64,000 nucleotides of DNA from Flaccisagitta enflata (GCA_965153355.1 OZ231128.1:38936001-39000000); one strand, 5' to 3'; positions 40,626 to 52,648 are shown, numbered from the stretch's first letter. The notes: generated from the sequence alone by a model not told the origin. A program made the numbers and translations.

Positions 40626-40790
40626 TTTAGATGCAGGAACGCATCTCTATTAGAGGGTCTGTCCGTCCGTCGGTCCGTCCGTCGGTCCGTCCATTGGTCG
40701 GTCGGTCGGTTGGTTGGTCCGTTACACCTGTGCAAAAACCGCGTTTCTCGGCTGTTTTTGGCCACGGTGAGATCCTACACTAAAACAAAT
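40626..40790 (-). mobile_element. Helentron-like element, subfamily D
   Basis: Closing hairpin AGATGC-GTTCCT-GCATCT read on the minus strand, then AGACCCTCTAATAG, (GGAC)n and a body containing GGCCAAAAACAGCCGAGAAACG. That body recurs at 43980. Confidence 0.6.
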
Positions 40791-41046
40791 GATCAACTAA
40801 CACATTTTGAGTCATTCCACCCGTCTGTTTGTCCATCTGTCTCTCCATACATACGTCACATGATCAATACACACTGAGACACAGCCCGGTCGGGCTTTTT
40901 TTTAGGTAGGTATGGTTATCTAAACGATAAAGACAACAAGAACGAGAACAAAAATCATCGGTTGAATTCTTTCACACTTCATAACCAAACTCTTCTGTGA
41001 TTGTCCTCGACGAAACGTTATACGGTTATAACTGTTCTTTTCCCCG

Positions 41047-41132
<86 letters not shown>
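41047..41132. repeat. (GTT)n microsatellite
   Basis: About 28 units. Confidence 0.95.
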
Positions 41133-41133
<1 letters not shown>

Positions 41134-41187
41134 TCGTAGTCAACCAAGTCGTCGTCAACAAAGTCATCATTGCTACTGTCATCAGAG

Positions 41188-41469
<282 letters not shown>

Positions 41470-41596
41470 TGTGCGTGTGACTGTGTGTGTGGTGTGTGCG
41501 CGCGCACATGTCTGTGTGAGTGTGAAGGAAACTAGGCCGGATTCACGGGAATTTTGCCTCTTCCATAGATACGAAGTTTTATGTACTATTTGTTTT

Positions 41597-41730
41597 TTGT
41601 CGTGGACACGCTACTCTAGAACTTGCCGTGTCGGTCCGTCGGTAGGTCACATTTTTTAATTCCGAGCGGTTTTTGCATTACTGCTCCTGCCCAACCGTCG
41701 GCGACTGGATTGCCGTGTATTAGGCCTTTT
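41597..41730 (-). mobile_element. Helentron-like element, subfamily A'
   Basis: Closing arms GTCGTGGACACGCTAC, CTTGCCGTGTCGGTCCGTC, ACTGCTCCTGCCCAACCGTC, GCCGTGTATTAGGCCTT. A head fragment of another copy (AACTAGGCCGGATTCACGG) is at 41530-41549. Confidence 0.65.
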
Positions 41731-41756
41731 TTTATTTGACTCACTCATTAAGCTAC

Positions 41757-42000
41757 ACCGCGTAAACCTTTTTGCGCGCAACAAATCAACCACCTCGAAT
41801 CAGTCAATAGTCGCGGACACGCGACTCTACACCTTGCCGTGTTGGTCGGTAGTTCAGTCCATCCGTCCATCACATTTTTGAATTCCAGGCACTTTTCTCT
41901 TCACTGCTCTTGACCAACCGTTCGCAACTGTCCTGCTGTGTATAGTACTGTATACGGCCTTGTTTTTCGGAAGTTAACAAATGCACTATGGAAACAAAAG
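41757..42000. repeat. Dispersed repeat copy carrying an A' insertion (filled site)
   Basis: CGCGTAAACCTTTTTGCGCG, AATCAACCACC and CAGTCA before 41807, and GTTAACAAATGCAC after 41970, match 44478-44570 where no element is present. Confidence 0.7.
41807..41966 (-). mobile_element. Helentron-like element A' with a known empty site
   Basis: Hairpin AGTCGCGTGTCCGCGACT on the minus strand, ACACGGCAAGGTGTAG, (GGAC)n, GGTTGGTCAAGAGCAGTGAAG, start AAACAAGGCCGTATAC. Comparison with 44531-44545 puts it inside CAGTCATTTTTACCG with no duplicated target. Confidence 0.8.
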
Positions 42001-42246
42001 AGATGGATGTGCATAAACCTGTTGTAATAATGAACGCTTACAAGTACGCTTATGAGTACACAAAAATTTTGTAAACGATTACGCCTACAAGTACAATAAA
42101 AAAAGTGAGTACAGCGAGTAGGCTTAAGCTTACGCGTACGATTAGGCTATCACTGCTACAAATAACGTAGGGAGATGAGACAAAGATAGAGCTGTACGAA
42201 TATGTTGCTATGCGCAATCTGCTCTTGATGATTGTGACTTTCGTGA

Positions 42247-42479
42247 ACAAGTGACGCGGGGTCACCATGTTGTTGCGGACGGGTGGGCTGGGGCATCCCA
42301 CCCCCAGCCTCACCCCAACCACACCCCCAACCCCCCTCCAACACCCTCACACGCAAACAATACCAATAGAAGCATCCTAAATACGCGTGATTTGCGTTTT
42401 CAACTCGAGCGTGACAAGTTGAGCGTGACCAACGGACGGACGGACGGACAAAGCCTCTTATATAGTTGCAACTAAAAAG
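42247..42479 (+). mobile_element. Helentron-like element C with collapsed hairpin
   Basis: AACAAGTGACGCGGGGTCAC, TTGTTGCGGACGGGTGGGC, CCCAACCACACCCCC, CAACTCGAGCGTGAC, GGACGGACGG, CCTCTTATATAGTTGCAACTAAAAA. The inner part of the hairpin is missing. Confidence 0.75.
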
Positions 42480-42500
42480 GAAATCGGTTACGAAGCAGCT

Positions 42501-42680
42501 GAAACAAGACAGGATACATGGTCAGCTTGGTTGCTGCTGGATGGGCATGAGTGGAGAATTCCAAACAAGCCCGACTGGGCAAAGAAGCGTCTGGACTGAG
42601 TCTCCGCGTGTATTGAATTTGGTGCGAAGCACGTGACATAAATTGAGAGACAGATGGATGATCAGAGAGATGAAATGACA
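42501..42680 (+). mobile_element. Decayed A-type element
   Basis: AAACAAGACAGGATACATGGTCAGCTTGG, GATGGGCATGAG; the 3' end is not clear. Confidence 0.4.
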
Positions 42681-42734
42681 AGAGTCTTAGGGGGGCTCTC
42701 CAAACACATTTCTTGATTGTTTATTTCTGTTAAT

Positions 42735-42977
42735 CTTTTTAGTTGCGGACACGCAACTCTACGAGAAACTTTGTCTGTCTGTCTGTCCATCTGTCTGTTG
42801 GTCCTTGTTTGTCTGTCCATCCGTCTGTTATGATTGAGTCAATAAGTGGAAAAAACAAGCATTTTGTATATTTTTCGTGTATCTTTGTGTGTGGGGTGGG
42901 AGTAGGTAAGTGAATCTGGGTTGGATGCCCCTGTCTACCCGTCCGCAACAACATTGTGACCCCGCGTCACTTGTTTC
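42735..42977 (-). mobile_element. Helentron-like element, subfamily C
   Basis: Closing hairpin AGTTGCGTGTCCGCAACT, GACAGACAGACAAAG, body with ATTTTGTATA, CCAACCCAGATTC, 5' motif GTTGCGGACGGGT and start AACAAGTGACGCGGGGTCAC (minus strand). Confidence 0.75.
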
Positions 42978-42998
42978 TACTCGTGACAATCGCGTTTC

Positions 42999-43193
42999 TA
43001 GTCACTTGCTACGCACTCTACACCTCGTTTTTTTTTGTCCGCCCATCAGTCGGTCAGTCCCGCTTTTACTTTTTCGGCGATTCTTCAGCATTTTTGGGCT
43101 CCCTGCTCCTGCCCGAATGCTTCACTGATCTCCTCCATCAATGCCCCTGCCCACGCGCAAGCGACTGGGGTAGCCGCGTAACCGGCCATGTTA
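42999..43193 (-). mobile_element. Helentron-like element A, CTTGC variant
   Basis: 3' arm AGTCACTTGCTACGCACT and 5' motif AGTCGCTTGCGCGTGGGC both carry CTTGC where other A copies carry CGTGC. The rest is typical: GGGCAGGAGCAGGGAG, TTACGCGGCTACCCC. Confidence 0.7.
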
Positions 43194-43383
43194 AGGGGCC
43201 ACTCCGTCGCTCGCTACATTTGTTCCCTCATTCGCTCCGCAGCGCTCCGCTTTGCTATGCTAGCTTCACTTCGCTCCATTCACAAGCTATCTCACTCACT
43301 TTGCTCATTTCCTTGTAGGGACAGTTGAAATTCATGAACATGTGTTTACGCTGAAAACGAGATTCATGGATTCACTTGAGATT

Positions 43384-43936
43384 ACATTGGGCCTTAACTG
43401 GGTATGAGTTAAAAAAAATCCCCAATGGTAGTGACTTGTATGAGTAGGCACAATTTCTAGTTGAGAATTGATGTAAACCTTTAAAAAAAAATTTCTTTTA
43501 AAATTTTTAGCAAAAATCATTAAAAAACATTAATTTTTTTATATCAATTTTTTTTATATATACACATAGATCTTATGGATATATGAATTCTAAAATTCTG
43601 ACTCAAAATACACATTCCTGGTGAAATTTCCAATCATTTGATAGGTCACACTTTATACTTTCATGAAAAAATAGCATTTAATATTTCTATGCCATCGTAA
43701 CAAAGAAAGCAACGGTGGCTTAAAATATAAAAATCTTATTTTTTCATAAGAGTATATAGTGTGACCTATCAAATGATTGGAAATTGATACTTTTTAACAA
43801 TTTTTGCAAAAATTGTAAAGGGAAATTTTTTTTTTAAACGTTTACATCAATTCTCCATTATAAATTCTACCTACTCATAAAAGTCACTACCATTGGGGAT
43901 TTTTTTAAACTCATACCTAGTTAAGGCCCACTGTGA
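43384..43936. mobile_element. Long-palindrome foldback, 0.55 kb
   Basis: Outer arms GGGCCTTAACTGGGTATGAG and its inverse continue for about 115 bases at roughly 90% identity (shared AATCCCCAATGGTAGTGACT). A second paired block (CAATCATTTGATAGGTCACA, 43632 and inverse at 43768) lies nearer the centre. The palindrome centres near 43,700. TTAA occurs just inside both ends. Confidence 0.75.
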
Positions 43937-44105
43937 GATTCTTGTTGACGATAGAATTACACCCAGTATATGATCTCATTCGGGCCAAAAACAGCCAAGA
44001 AACGCAGAGGCATAGATGGATGGACAGACGGATGGATGGATGGATGGACCAACTGACCAATGGATTGACAAGAAGTGGCCTATAAAGTCCCGTGTCCATA
44101 GTTTG
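43936..44105 (+). mobile_element. Helentron-like element, subfamily D
   Basis: CGGGCCAAAAACAGCCAAGAAACGC as at 40740-40765 (inverted), then GGATGGACAGACGG, GGACC and a degraded end GTCCCGTGTCCATAG. Confidence 0.5.
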
Positions 44106-44960
44106 AATGTAAGGGGCCTTAAAATTTGTTATATAATCGAAGGAGGGATTTTTTTCTTTTTTATGATTTTTGAATCATAGTTCATTCATACTAAATTAGG
44201 CGCATCAAGATAATTTCTTGATGGTGTTAGCACTATGTCCTTGCGTTTGCGATGGTGTACTACTTTTTAGGAATTCCAAAGCAGATCCGGCCATGCAAGG
44301 TTAACATCAAGAAATTGATGATTTAAATACAAATCTTTAATTTTTCAGATTCAACTTTATACACACACATAATCGTGTTTATTATGTCAAGAGCTTTCAA
44401 ACGATATGCTGCACTATATATTTTGTTGGAAAAGCAAACAATATATGAACTATCTAGTTTTCTGCTCGACTTACACTATCGGCTGCAGCGCGTAAACTTT
44501 TTCGCGCGCAAGAAAATCAACCACCGCGAAGCAGTCATTTTTACCGAAACAAAGTTAACAAATGCACGCATGGTACGAGGGGAGCGCATTGACCGATTTT
44601 GATGAAATTTGAGATATAGGGCCTTCTTGGTCTACTCTTTCATATATATCTGAACTTTGCAGAACCCAGAACAATGAGACCCCTTCCTGTTTCATCGAAG
44701 ATGAGGTCTATTTCGATAGTTCCCCTGGATCGCAATGACCATTTTTCTCCCGGTTTTTCATGATTTTCTGATGCTACGTAATGTAATCTGACATGTATAA
44801 GCATATTTCGTATTAATATTAACTCATTTCTCGTCAATCATAACATTTTATCTCATAATCAAGCCATTATCCGCGCAGAAAATTTGTGTTTTTCAACGAT
44901 ATTTTTACATGACCTGGCTGAGCGTCGTGACCGGTCGCTACTGAAAATAGGAGGAAACAT
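44105..44960. other. Intronic; contains the empty-site copy of the dispersed repeat
   Basis: 44478-44570 (GCGTAAACTTTTTCGCGCGC, AATCAACCACC, CAGTCATTTTTACCG, GTTAACAAATGCAC) is the paralogue of 41757-42000. Confidence 0.6.
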
Positions 44961-45128
44961 AGTTGAATAGTAGAAAGGGAAGCCGTGGAGGAAGAGGAAT
45001 GAGTAAATGCTGTGGAGGAGGAGCAGCCTTCAAAGTGGGTGGAGAGAATTGGAACTTTCAGCCAACTGAGAATTATCGTAGAAATCGAAGATATAAGTGT
45101 CATATGTGTGTGCATGTGGATATATGGA

Positions 45129-45419
<291 letters not shown>

Positions 45420-45905
45420 CTGAGTGTGTATTGGAAAATGGATTATATCGTATCTGTAAATCTTTCCATTAGCAGCTCTTTCTTTTTTAATTCATTCTTT
45501 TTTATTGACTCTCTTTTTATTTATTCGTTTTTATCGTTATCGAGTTTGTTCCCAGTTAAGAGAATCGATGAAGCAACACAAATAGACTATTCATGGAGGA
45601 AAAAAATCCATTGATGTCCATGTTTTGTGCTCTGACAAAAAGAAAAAAAACGATTTTTTTTCTTTTCTTTTACGACAATATGTTTTTCATATTGTGCTAC
45701 TCTTTGTGATAGTTCATACAATTCATTTACTGATTTGGCTATAGTCCATTGCGTTCATCCCTTTTCCATATCGTACTCATTATCAATTATTATTAATTCC
45801 ATTAACTTCTTCACCTTCAACAAAGATTCTTCATTCGTAACCGAGTCATACGCTTTAAAATGTTTAAATCTTACCATTAAGTATCTTTAAGTTAATTGAC
45901 GCTTG
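45420..45905. other. Intronic AT-rich stretch
   Basis: Nothing recognised. Confidence 0.4.
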
Positions 45906-45909
45906 GGAT

Positions 45910-46108
45910 GCGTTGCTATGGGCGTCCTCACACATCTATAAGAGTCAATGTCTGTCCGTTGGTGTGTTGATCTGTCACGCAGACATTAAACCGCGCAATA
46001 CTACCGATAAGGGCACCTTTCCTGCCTTTCCACATTCATTTTCGTTCATTTATTCATTCAAATCGTTCATTGACATATTCTTTATCAGCGAGGCGCACGA
46101 CGACAGGT
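45910..46108 (-). mobile_element. Helentron-like element, subfamily E
   Basis: GGGCGTCCTCACACATCTATAAGAG...TGTCTGTCCGTTGG, a short ATTC core (46031-46060) and the other end GCGAGGCGCACGA. Confidence 0.5.
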
Positions 46109-46350
46109 ATGGCTATAGCTATAGCTTGCTTCTTAGTTAAATCGGAACATGAAATTAGTTGGACAGCAGTCAATAGAGTGACGCCGGTACAAGCACGGAC
46201 GGATCACTTGTGAAACGCCTTTGCCCATTGGCTTTAGACTTCCACAACTCAAATAAGGAGGGTCTACAATAAACCAAGGACAAAGAGGAGACGTAACAAG
46301 TGATAAGGCAGATTGGTGGATTTGAGAATGTCAATCAAAATAAAACCTAA

Positions 46351-46510
<160 letters not shown>

Positions 46511-46921
46511 GTTTGCAAAGTGAAAGTGAAAGGACAGTCAAGGCAACTTTTAAGGGGATCGAAACATATATGAATTCGCAAGTCATAAGAATAAAATCAC
46601 ATTCAAGAATTTGTTTGAGCATGGAGACGAGAAAGATTCGCTTTTAACTATGTATTGACTTCTTTTGTATTGTAAACACTTTAGCTGCAAGATTTTCTTT
46701 TGGCTAACTTCTTTTCTGGATTTTCTGTCATTTAGTCCATTTTTTGTATGGTTTGTATTACATCCACGAGTCTTTCAATAAAGTTACCTATCGGTCTGCC
46801 TATCAATCCATGTCATTTTTCCGTCCGCGTGTCTGTACTTATTTATGGTCTGTCCTACCCCTATTCTTCTGATTATTTTGTCTGTCCGTCGTTCTAACCT
46901 TTCGCCCTTCTTAGCCTATTT

Positions 46922-47152
46922 TTAGGTGCGCCATAGCACCTCTATAAGAGCCTATGTCTGTCGGTTGGTTGGTTGGTCTGTCGGTCACGTCACGCTCGAG
47001 TTGAAAATCGCAGAAAATGTGTGAAAAATCATGGAAACTCATTTCGTTCATCATTCATGTTACTCGTACATTCATTCATTCATTCATTCATTCATTCATT
47101 CATTCATTCATTCATTCATTCATTCATTCATTCATTCATTCATTCATTATCA
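46922..47152 (-). mobile_element. Helentron-like element E with (CATT)n core, 5' end lost
   Basis: Minus-strand closing hairpin AGGTGC-TATGGC-GCACCT, (GGAC)n/(CCAA) run, TCAACTCGAGCGTGACGTG, then (CATT)n at 47068-47148 directly before the MITE at 47161. Confidence 0.6.
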
Positions 47153-47160
47153 TATTCATA

Positions 47161-47571
47161 CTACGCGAATCAATAAAAAAGTCGCACTTTTAAATGGCAA
47201 TTTGTCATATTTAATTTCAAAATAATTATACAAAATCTTAGACCAATTGAAGATCTCAAAGAGATCTTTCATTTGGCTTCAATCTGGTATTTCTAGCTTT
47301 ATTCGTTTAGAAATGGCATAAAAAAGAGTGAAAACATTGTCATTTTCAGTTTTGCAATCCTATTGAAAAATGAGCATTTCTGCAAAAGAGAGGTTCACTT
47401 TGGCAAGCTCTATCTCTTAAACGGTTTGAGATACAGACCTGGGGTTGGTCTAGAATGAAAGAAAATTCAAAAATCTTCAAAATCAGATGAATAAAAAAAC
47501 TTTGAATTTATTTTTTGTGTCTGTTCCACTCAGCTACAAAAGGGTGCGGCTTTTTTTTTTGATTCGCGTAG
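47161..47571. mobile_element. Tc1/mariner-like MITE with TA target duplication, copy 2
   Basis: Ends CTACGCGAATCAATAAAAAA and (inverted) CTACGCGAATCAAAAAAAAA. TA stands at 47159-47160 and 47572-47573. The inner TAGCTTTATTCGTTTAGAAAT is shared with 20194-20761. Confidence 0.7.
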
Positions 47572-47702
47572 TAGGTCTAATAGAACTAAGGATAGGTGCA
47601 GGAATTCATATTTTTGGTCATTTCATTCATTATCATATTCATCTACGGTTAGGTGGATAGGGCTCGGGATAGGTCTGATAGAGATCGGGATAGATCTAAG
47701 AA

Positions 47703-47752
47703 TAAGTAACGCCCGGCGCACCGTCTTGGCCCGTGTATCCGGCCTTGTCTTT
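47703..47752 (-). mobile_element. 5' fragment of an A-type element
   Basis: Minus strand: GACAAGGCCGGATACACGGG CCAAGACGGTGCG; the rest is missing. Confidence 0.5.
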
Positions 47753-48233
47753 CTGTTTTTGTGTTGACATATGTAATCTGGATCTTATTTGTTATTGAGT
47801 GGGGACTAGAAACTTTCAAGAGGATTTAGATTTACAGAAGGAAAAGTTGGAAAACGTCGTAAGCTTCCATTCGTCCATTCGTCGATTTGAATACGTTTTT
47901 GCCGAATTATGTATGCTTATACCATCGCGGCAATCATTTTTGTATGCGAGCACAGCGCTTCCATGATCAGAGGTGAAAACGCTGTACTATAATATAAGCA
48001 TAACATCGATTAACGATTCGAGATCGTATTATATTATGAACGTGGATAACAGAGAGAGACCTTACTGCTTCAGAAACATTGATGTCATTGATAATGGTAG
48101 CAATCAGGGACTACTAAGAACAATGAATTGTGGCCTCAAGGGCCAAGAAGATTTGGTGGTGCAGAGTTGCGTTGTTACCAAATTAAATGAAGCATTATTT
48201 CTTGTAATTAAAAAACAAAAACAAAAAACAAAC

Positions 48234-48509
48234 CTTCAACCAAGAGAGGACGCCGTGATTTCTGCATCTGGCGCATTTGGGTGTTCTCGGGTGCGCGGCC
48301 ATGATGCTGGCCGTCACAGATGCCGACGCCGAGGAGGAGGTGGCCGGAAGAGGAGGAGGAGGGGGAGGAGCACCGCCACCACCACTTCCTTTGCGACCAG
48401 ACGAGGCTCCAGAAGATGGGAAGTTGCCTGAAGAGGTGGGGGAGGGGGAGGGGTGGGGGAAGGGAGGGGAAGGTAAAAAGAAGAGATGGATGACTTGTTC
48501 GAAATCCAT
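48234..48509 (-). CDS. DMRT3/Dmrt93B-like transcription factor, exon 1
   Basis: 92 codons. The N-terminal region is Pro/Ser/Gly-rich (poly-Gly, poly-Pro, Ser-Ala repeats). Then residues 75-92 read RTPKCARCRNHGVLSWLK, the start of a DM domain with zinc ligands C79, C82 and H85. The frame leaves at AAG|GTTTGT in phase 0 and joins GHKRYC of exon 2, giving all six Cys and two His of the domain. SWLKG rather than SALKG points to the DMRT3/Dmrt93B group over DMRT4/5. I chose ATG 48509 as the first in frame. M70, five codons before the domain, is an alternative, and a further 5' exon is possible because TATCTATTACAG lies just upstream. Whole domain split by one intron is seen directly; group assignment is from memory of family signatures. 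Confidence 0.9.
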
Positions 48510-49166
48510 TTTCTTTCAGTTGCACTGTAATAGATAGGATTAGACTTAACGAATCTTCATAGTAAATATAGTTAAGGACATTTTGAATCTTGTTAATAAG
48601 TTGTTTTAAAGTAATCAATTATTCTTTTTTCTTACAATTGAAATAGAAATGCGTCGCTATGAAGTTGAAATTTAAAAGAAAAAAGCGGGGAAAGAGGGGA
48701 TAACTGGAAAATATACAAATCAATAAAGTTTCGTATGAATGAATGGATTTTAAAATACTCAATGGAATGCCAATTGCGAATTGACATGAAATGAGGGAAA
48801 AAAAATAATTCTAGTACAATAGCGTTTTAAAAAAAATGTTTGAAAATAATCTCCATTCGTTGAATACATTCTATCAGGAACATGCTGCTAAAAAGTTCTT
48901 TTTTTTTTGTCTATTTATTTTCCTTTCAGGAGAGATTAGAAAAAAAAAAGAAAGTACAGAACAAAAGAATTCAAAGAAATTGAAGGGAGAGTCTGATGTT
49001 TGGGCACCGCGCTTTTGATGTTTGATGAGAACCAAAAATCAAACACCTGGAACAAGAAAATAACAACTGAAAATCTGAACGATAACAAATTTGGCAAGTT
49101 CTAACACAAAGTAACGAGCGGGAAAACATATGGGATAAAAACGAACCAGGTTCGTGAAGACCTGGA

Positions 49167-49168
<2 letters not shown>
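48510..49168. promoter_or_regulatory. Upstream flank of DMRT exon 1 (putative)
   Basis: No TATA box or other core promoter motif could be assigned. A possible acceptor-like CTATTACAG ends 15 bases before the ATG, so the true transcription start may be elsewhere. Confidence 0.25.
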
Positions 49169-49169
<1 letters not shown>

Positions 49170-49248
<79 letters not shown>

Positions 49249-49388
49249 CTAACAGACTAACAGACAGACAGTAAGACTCAGAAAGACAGAGAGACAGAGA
49301 GAAAGGCCGACAGACATACAGACTGACTGACAAACAGACTGACTGACAGACAGACAGAGACAGAGACAGTCAGACAGAGAGAGAGGGA
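49170..49388. repeat. (GA)n and degenerate GACA/GACT array
   Basis: GA 49170-49245, then ACAGACAGACTGACTG variants to 49388. Confidence 0.95.
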
Positions 49389-49557
49389 CAAATCGGGAAA
49401 CTATTGACATAGTGCAATGAAAGAAGAAGGAAACGACATAATAATCCTCATTCCTCAAGTTCTAAAACACTTCAATTGTCAAATGTCCATAAATGTAAAA
49501 AAAACACCTTCCTATCACTTCAGTCCCGACACTGCCTTCTAGAAGCACGGACAGATG

Positions 49558-49560
49558 GAA

Positions 49561-49613
<53 letters not shown>

Positions 49614-49620
49614 GGCAGGC

Positions 49621-49665
<45 letters not shown>

Positions 49666-49683
49666 GGCAGACAGACAGACAGA
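49558..49683. repeat. (GACA)n microsatellite
   Basis: About 31 units with three GGCA variants. Confidence 0.95.
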
Positions 49684-50047
49684 AAGATTATTTAGGCATT
49701 GCGATGATGTTACATTGCAGCATTACTCAATCTAACTTTATGATTGATAGGTAAGAATGTAGCACATTGTGTGCAGAATTCTTTCTCTTTTTTAAATGGG
49801 CGACCGTGGAAGCTGTCAGGATATTTCGAATGTTTTAACTGTGCTGAATTTCAATTCCAAAGATATCGCAAAACTGAAACAATTCCTGCTTTGAGTTTCA
49901 GTTTGAGTTCCCAACAGCCATGCTAGACATTGACGTTTGTGAACTTCGTGTAAACCACCACGCCCTCCAATGAGCAAATATCATGAGAAAAATACGAAAA
50001 GAAAATTGGAACAAAATGTGGGCAAAACAAAAAAGAAACATAACGAC

Positions 50048-50049
<2 letters not shown>

Positions 50050-50106
<57 letters not shown>
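50050..50106. repeat. (GA)n microsatellite
   Basis: About 28 units; a CT-rich degenerate tract follows at 50250-50300. Confidence 0.95.
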
Positions 50107-50107
<1 letters not shown>

Positions 50108-50667
50108 TCGAGAAGCGAGAGAGAGAGGAGAGATGTGACCATGAGAGGCTACCATTCCTCAAAGCGGGCGAGAAGGGAGAGTCAGTGAGAGAGGCAGGTG
50201 AGAAGAGAGAACCATTCTCACCGACCTAGCCGAGACTTCGCCATCGACCTCCTCTCCTTCTTCCTCTCTTTTTCCCTCTCTCTCTCTTTCTCTGTCTCTT
50301 TAAATCTCATCCTGTCTGTTACTAACCGATCGATGGTAACAATTGCCATTGCATTGGTTTGTCCCTGTCCCTTCGAAATTCGATCTTCATATATGGACCT
50401 CATGATAAATACGGCCTTATGCGTTGGAAGAGATGTAACAGACGGGCCAATGGACGGAATGCTGTAAATATGCATTATCTTTAATGGACAGATGGACTGA
50501 CCATCTCAAAGTAACGTGATGATCCATTAAACAAATATTTTTAAGAGTTAGAACCTTTCCAATTTCCAAAGGAAGAAAAAGCGAATGGTTACCTTCAGAG
50601 ATAACTTGTAACTGAAAAATTCGACTTTCAAGTGTTCAAATAGGCTGATTGAATACATTAACTTCTT

Positions 50668-50800
50668 TTTTAGTCTTGCGAATCTACACCGTGCCGTGTC
50701 GGTCTATTAGTCGGTTGGTCTGTTTGTTCAAAATATTTTTAAATTGCAATTGGTTTTAGGCATTATCGCCCCTGTCGAATCGCCTGTGACTGTCATGGCT
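50668..50800 (-). mobile_element. Helentron-like element A', 5' end lost
   Basis: TTTTTAGTCTTGCGAATCTAC, CGTGCCGTGTCGGTC, AGGCATTATCGCCCCTGTCG, CTGTGACTGTCATGG. Confidence 0.5.
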
Positions 50801-50852
50801 CTCCTTCCATTCCTCCACCTCCATCCTATTCTTTATAACCATTTTCAAATAA

Positions 50853-51014
50853 CTCTTCTTCTTCTTCTTCTTCTTCTTCTTCTTCTTCTTCTTCTTCTTC
50901 TTCTTCTTCTTCTTCTTCTTCTTCTTCTTCTTCTTCTTCTTCTTCTTCTTCTTCTTCTTCTTCTTCTTCTTCTTCTTCTTCTTCTTCTTCTTCTTCTTCT
51001 TCTTCTTCTTCTTC
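50853..51014. repeat. (TTC)n microsatellite
   Basis: About 54 units. Confidence 0.95.
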
Positions 51015-51271
51015 TGCCTCTTCTTCTTCTTCCTGTGAAAATTGAATAGATTTCACACTGAAAATTACAATGTCGCGGTCATGACTCTTGATAAGCGCGC
51101 TGTTGAAAGTTTGTTTTACACGGTTTTTCTCTCATGATAAAATATTTCTGGTGGCCGTAAGAAGTTTATTCGTTTATTTGTCTGTCTGCCGTGAGTGTCA
51201 TTCTATGTTTTTGGTATTTCTTTTTAACATACCCACTTAAACGTCACGTGTGACTAGAATAAGAATAAGAA

Positions 51272-51421
51272 GAACAAGGCCAGATACACGGCCAATACCA
51301 GTTGCGGACGGGTGAGCAGGGGCGGAAATGCGCGTTTTCACACTTTTGGACTCGTGTTCACGGACCAACGGACGGACGGACGGACAAGAGCTCTTATAGA
51401 GTTGCGTGTCCGCAACTAAAA
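51272..51421 (+). mobile_element. Helentron-like element, subfamily B
   Basis: AACAAGGCCAGATACACGGC, CCAGTTGCGGACGGGTGAGC, GTTTTCACACTTTTGGACTC, (GGAC)n, CTCTTATAGAGTTGCG and TGTCCGCAACTAAAAA. AAGAATAAGAAG-like sequence stands on both sides. Confidence 0.8.
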
Positions 51422-51502
51422 AGAAAAAGAATAGTCGTAAAAAGAATAGCGGTACCCGTGCCCTGCTTAAGTAAGTTACGATGGTAGTTGAGGGAGGGAG
51501 CA

Positions 51503-52123
51503 GGGCAGCGGCCCCAAAGGGGTCGATGGCCTATGCTTTCACACATACATTAGGCACGATGACCAATTTTTTTCTCAAACCCAACTGGTCAGCTTAGTAT
51601 TGACTTACACATTATTTTCTGCTTGGATACATGAAGTGACAAAAAATATCTTCTGGGCCAGTGAGATTGTAGCAACTTTGATGCACATCAAAAGATTTTA
51701 TGATTTAATGAATTTAAAACTTTTTTATTTTGCTTGGTGAATCTCTTACCTTTCTGTGAAATGTAATCAAGGCTTTTAAACCTAATGTGGGGAATTTTAT
51801 CCTCCTCCTCCTCCTCCTCCTCCTCCTCCTCCTCCTCCTCCTCCTCCTCCTCCTCCTTCTTCTTCTTCTTCTCCTCCTCCTTTGTACCCCCCCTCACCCC
51901 AACCTCCAGGCCCATATCTCAGCCTTGAGGCCCATATCCCAGCCTCGAGACCCAAATCCCAATCTTGAGGCCCAAATCCCTTGAGGCTGGAATTTGGGCC
52001 TTGGAGTTGGGATTTGGGTCTCGACCGGGGGGGGGGGACGTAGAAGAAGAAGGAGGAGGAAAAGGAGGAGAAATTTCTCCTGTTTAAAAGCATAGGTCAT
52101 TGCCCCCTTTGGGGCCGCTGCCC
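51503..52123. mobile_element. Foldback element with GGGCAGCGGCCCC ends and its own minisatellite
   Basis: Arms of about 38 bases: GGGCAGCGGCCCCAAAGGGG and CCTATGCTTT. The interior holds (TCC)n at 51803-51886 and several 19-20 base units (AGGCCCATATCTCAGCCTTG type, 51907-52020), the last ones inverted. The interior frames are translations of these repeats. Confidence 0.75.
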
Positions 52124-52159
52124 AAAAAGCAGAAGAAGAAGAAGAAGAAGAAGAGGGAA

Positions 52160-52281
52160 GAACAAGGCTGGATACACGGCAATCCAGTCGCAGACGATTG
52201 GATAGGAGCAGGAATTCAGAAGTGTTACCGACTTACAGACCGACACGGCAAAATGTAGAGTCGCGTGTCCGCGACTAAAAA
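52160..52281 (+). mobile_element. Helentron-like element, subfamily A'
   Basis: AACAAGGCTGGATACACGGC, AGTCGCAGACGATTGG, CGACACGGCAAAATGTAG and a perfect AGTCGCG-TGTC-CGCGACT hairpin, inserted in an AAG-rich tract that continues on both sides. Confidence 0.8.
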
Positions 52282-52589
52282 GAAGAAAAAGAAGAAGAAG
52301 AAGAAGAAGGAGGAGAGAAGAACAAAACGAGAACAAGACGGAGTAGGAGGAGGAGGCGAAGAAGAGGGGAAAAAAGACTAAGCAGAAGAAGAATAAGAAG
52401 AAGAGGGAAGGGAAGAGGAAACCAAGGACCATGGACGATGACTATGACGATGATTACGGGTTCCCGAAATTGGCGCAATCGGATATTTCAATGATGATTC
52501 CGATGACGATGCCAATGCCGATGATAAGGAGATGGGGGAATCCAGATGGGAAAAAAACATATTAATCCCAACTAAAGCCACCAAATAGT

Positions 52590-52648
52590 GTGACGGACCA
52601 ACCAACGAACGGACGGATGGACAAAGCGGGTTGTAGAGTCTAAAAAGG
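52590..52648 (+). mobile_element. 3' part of an A-type element without hairpin
   Basis: GGACCAACCAACGAACGGACGG..AGCGGGTTGTAGAGTCTAAAAAGG. The 13 bases forming the hairpin are missing exactly. Confidence 0.6.
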
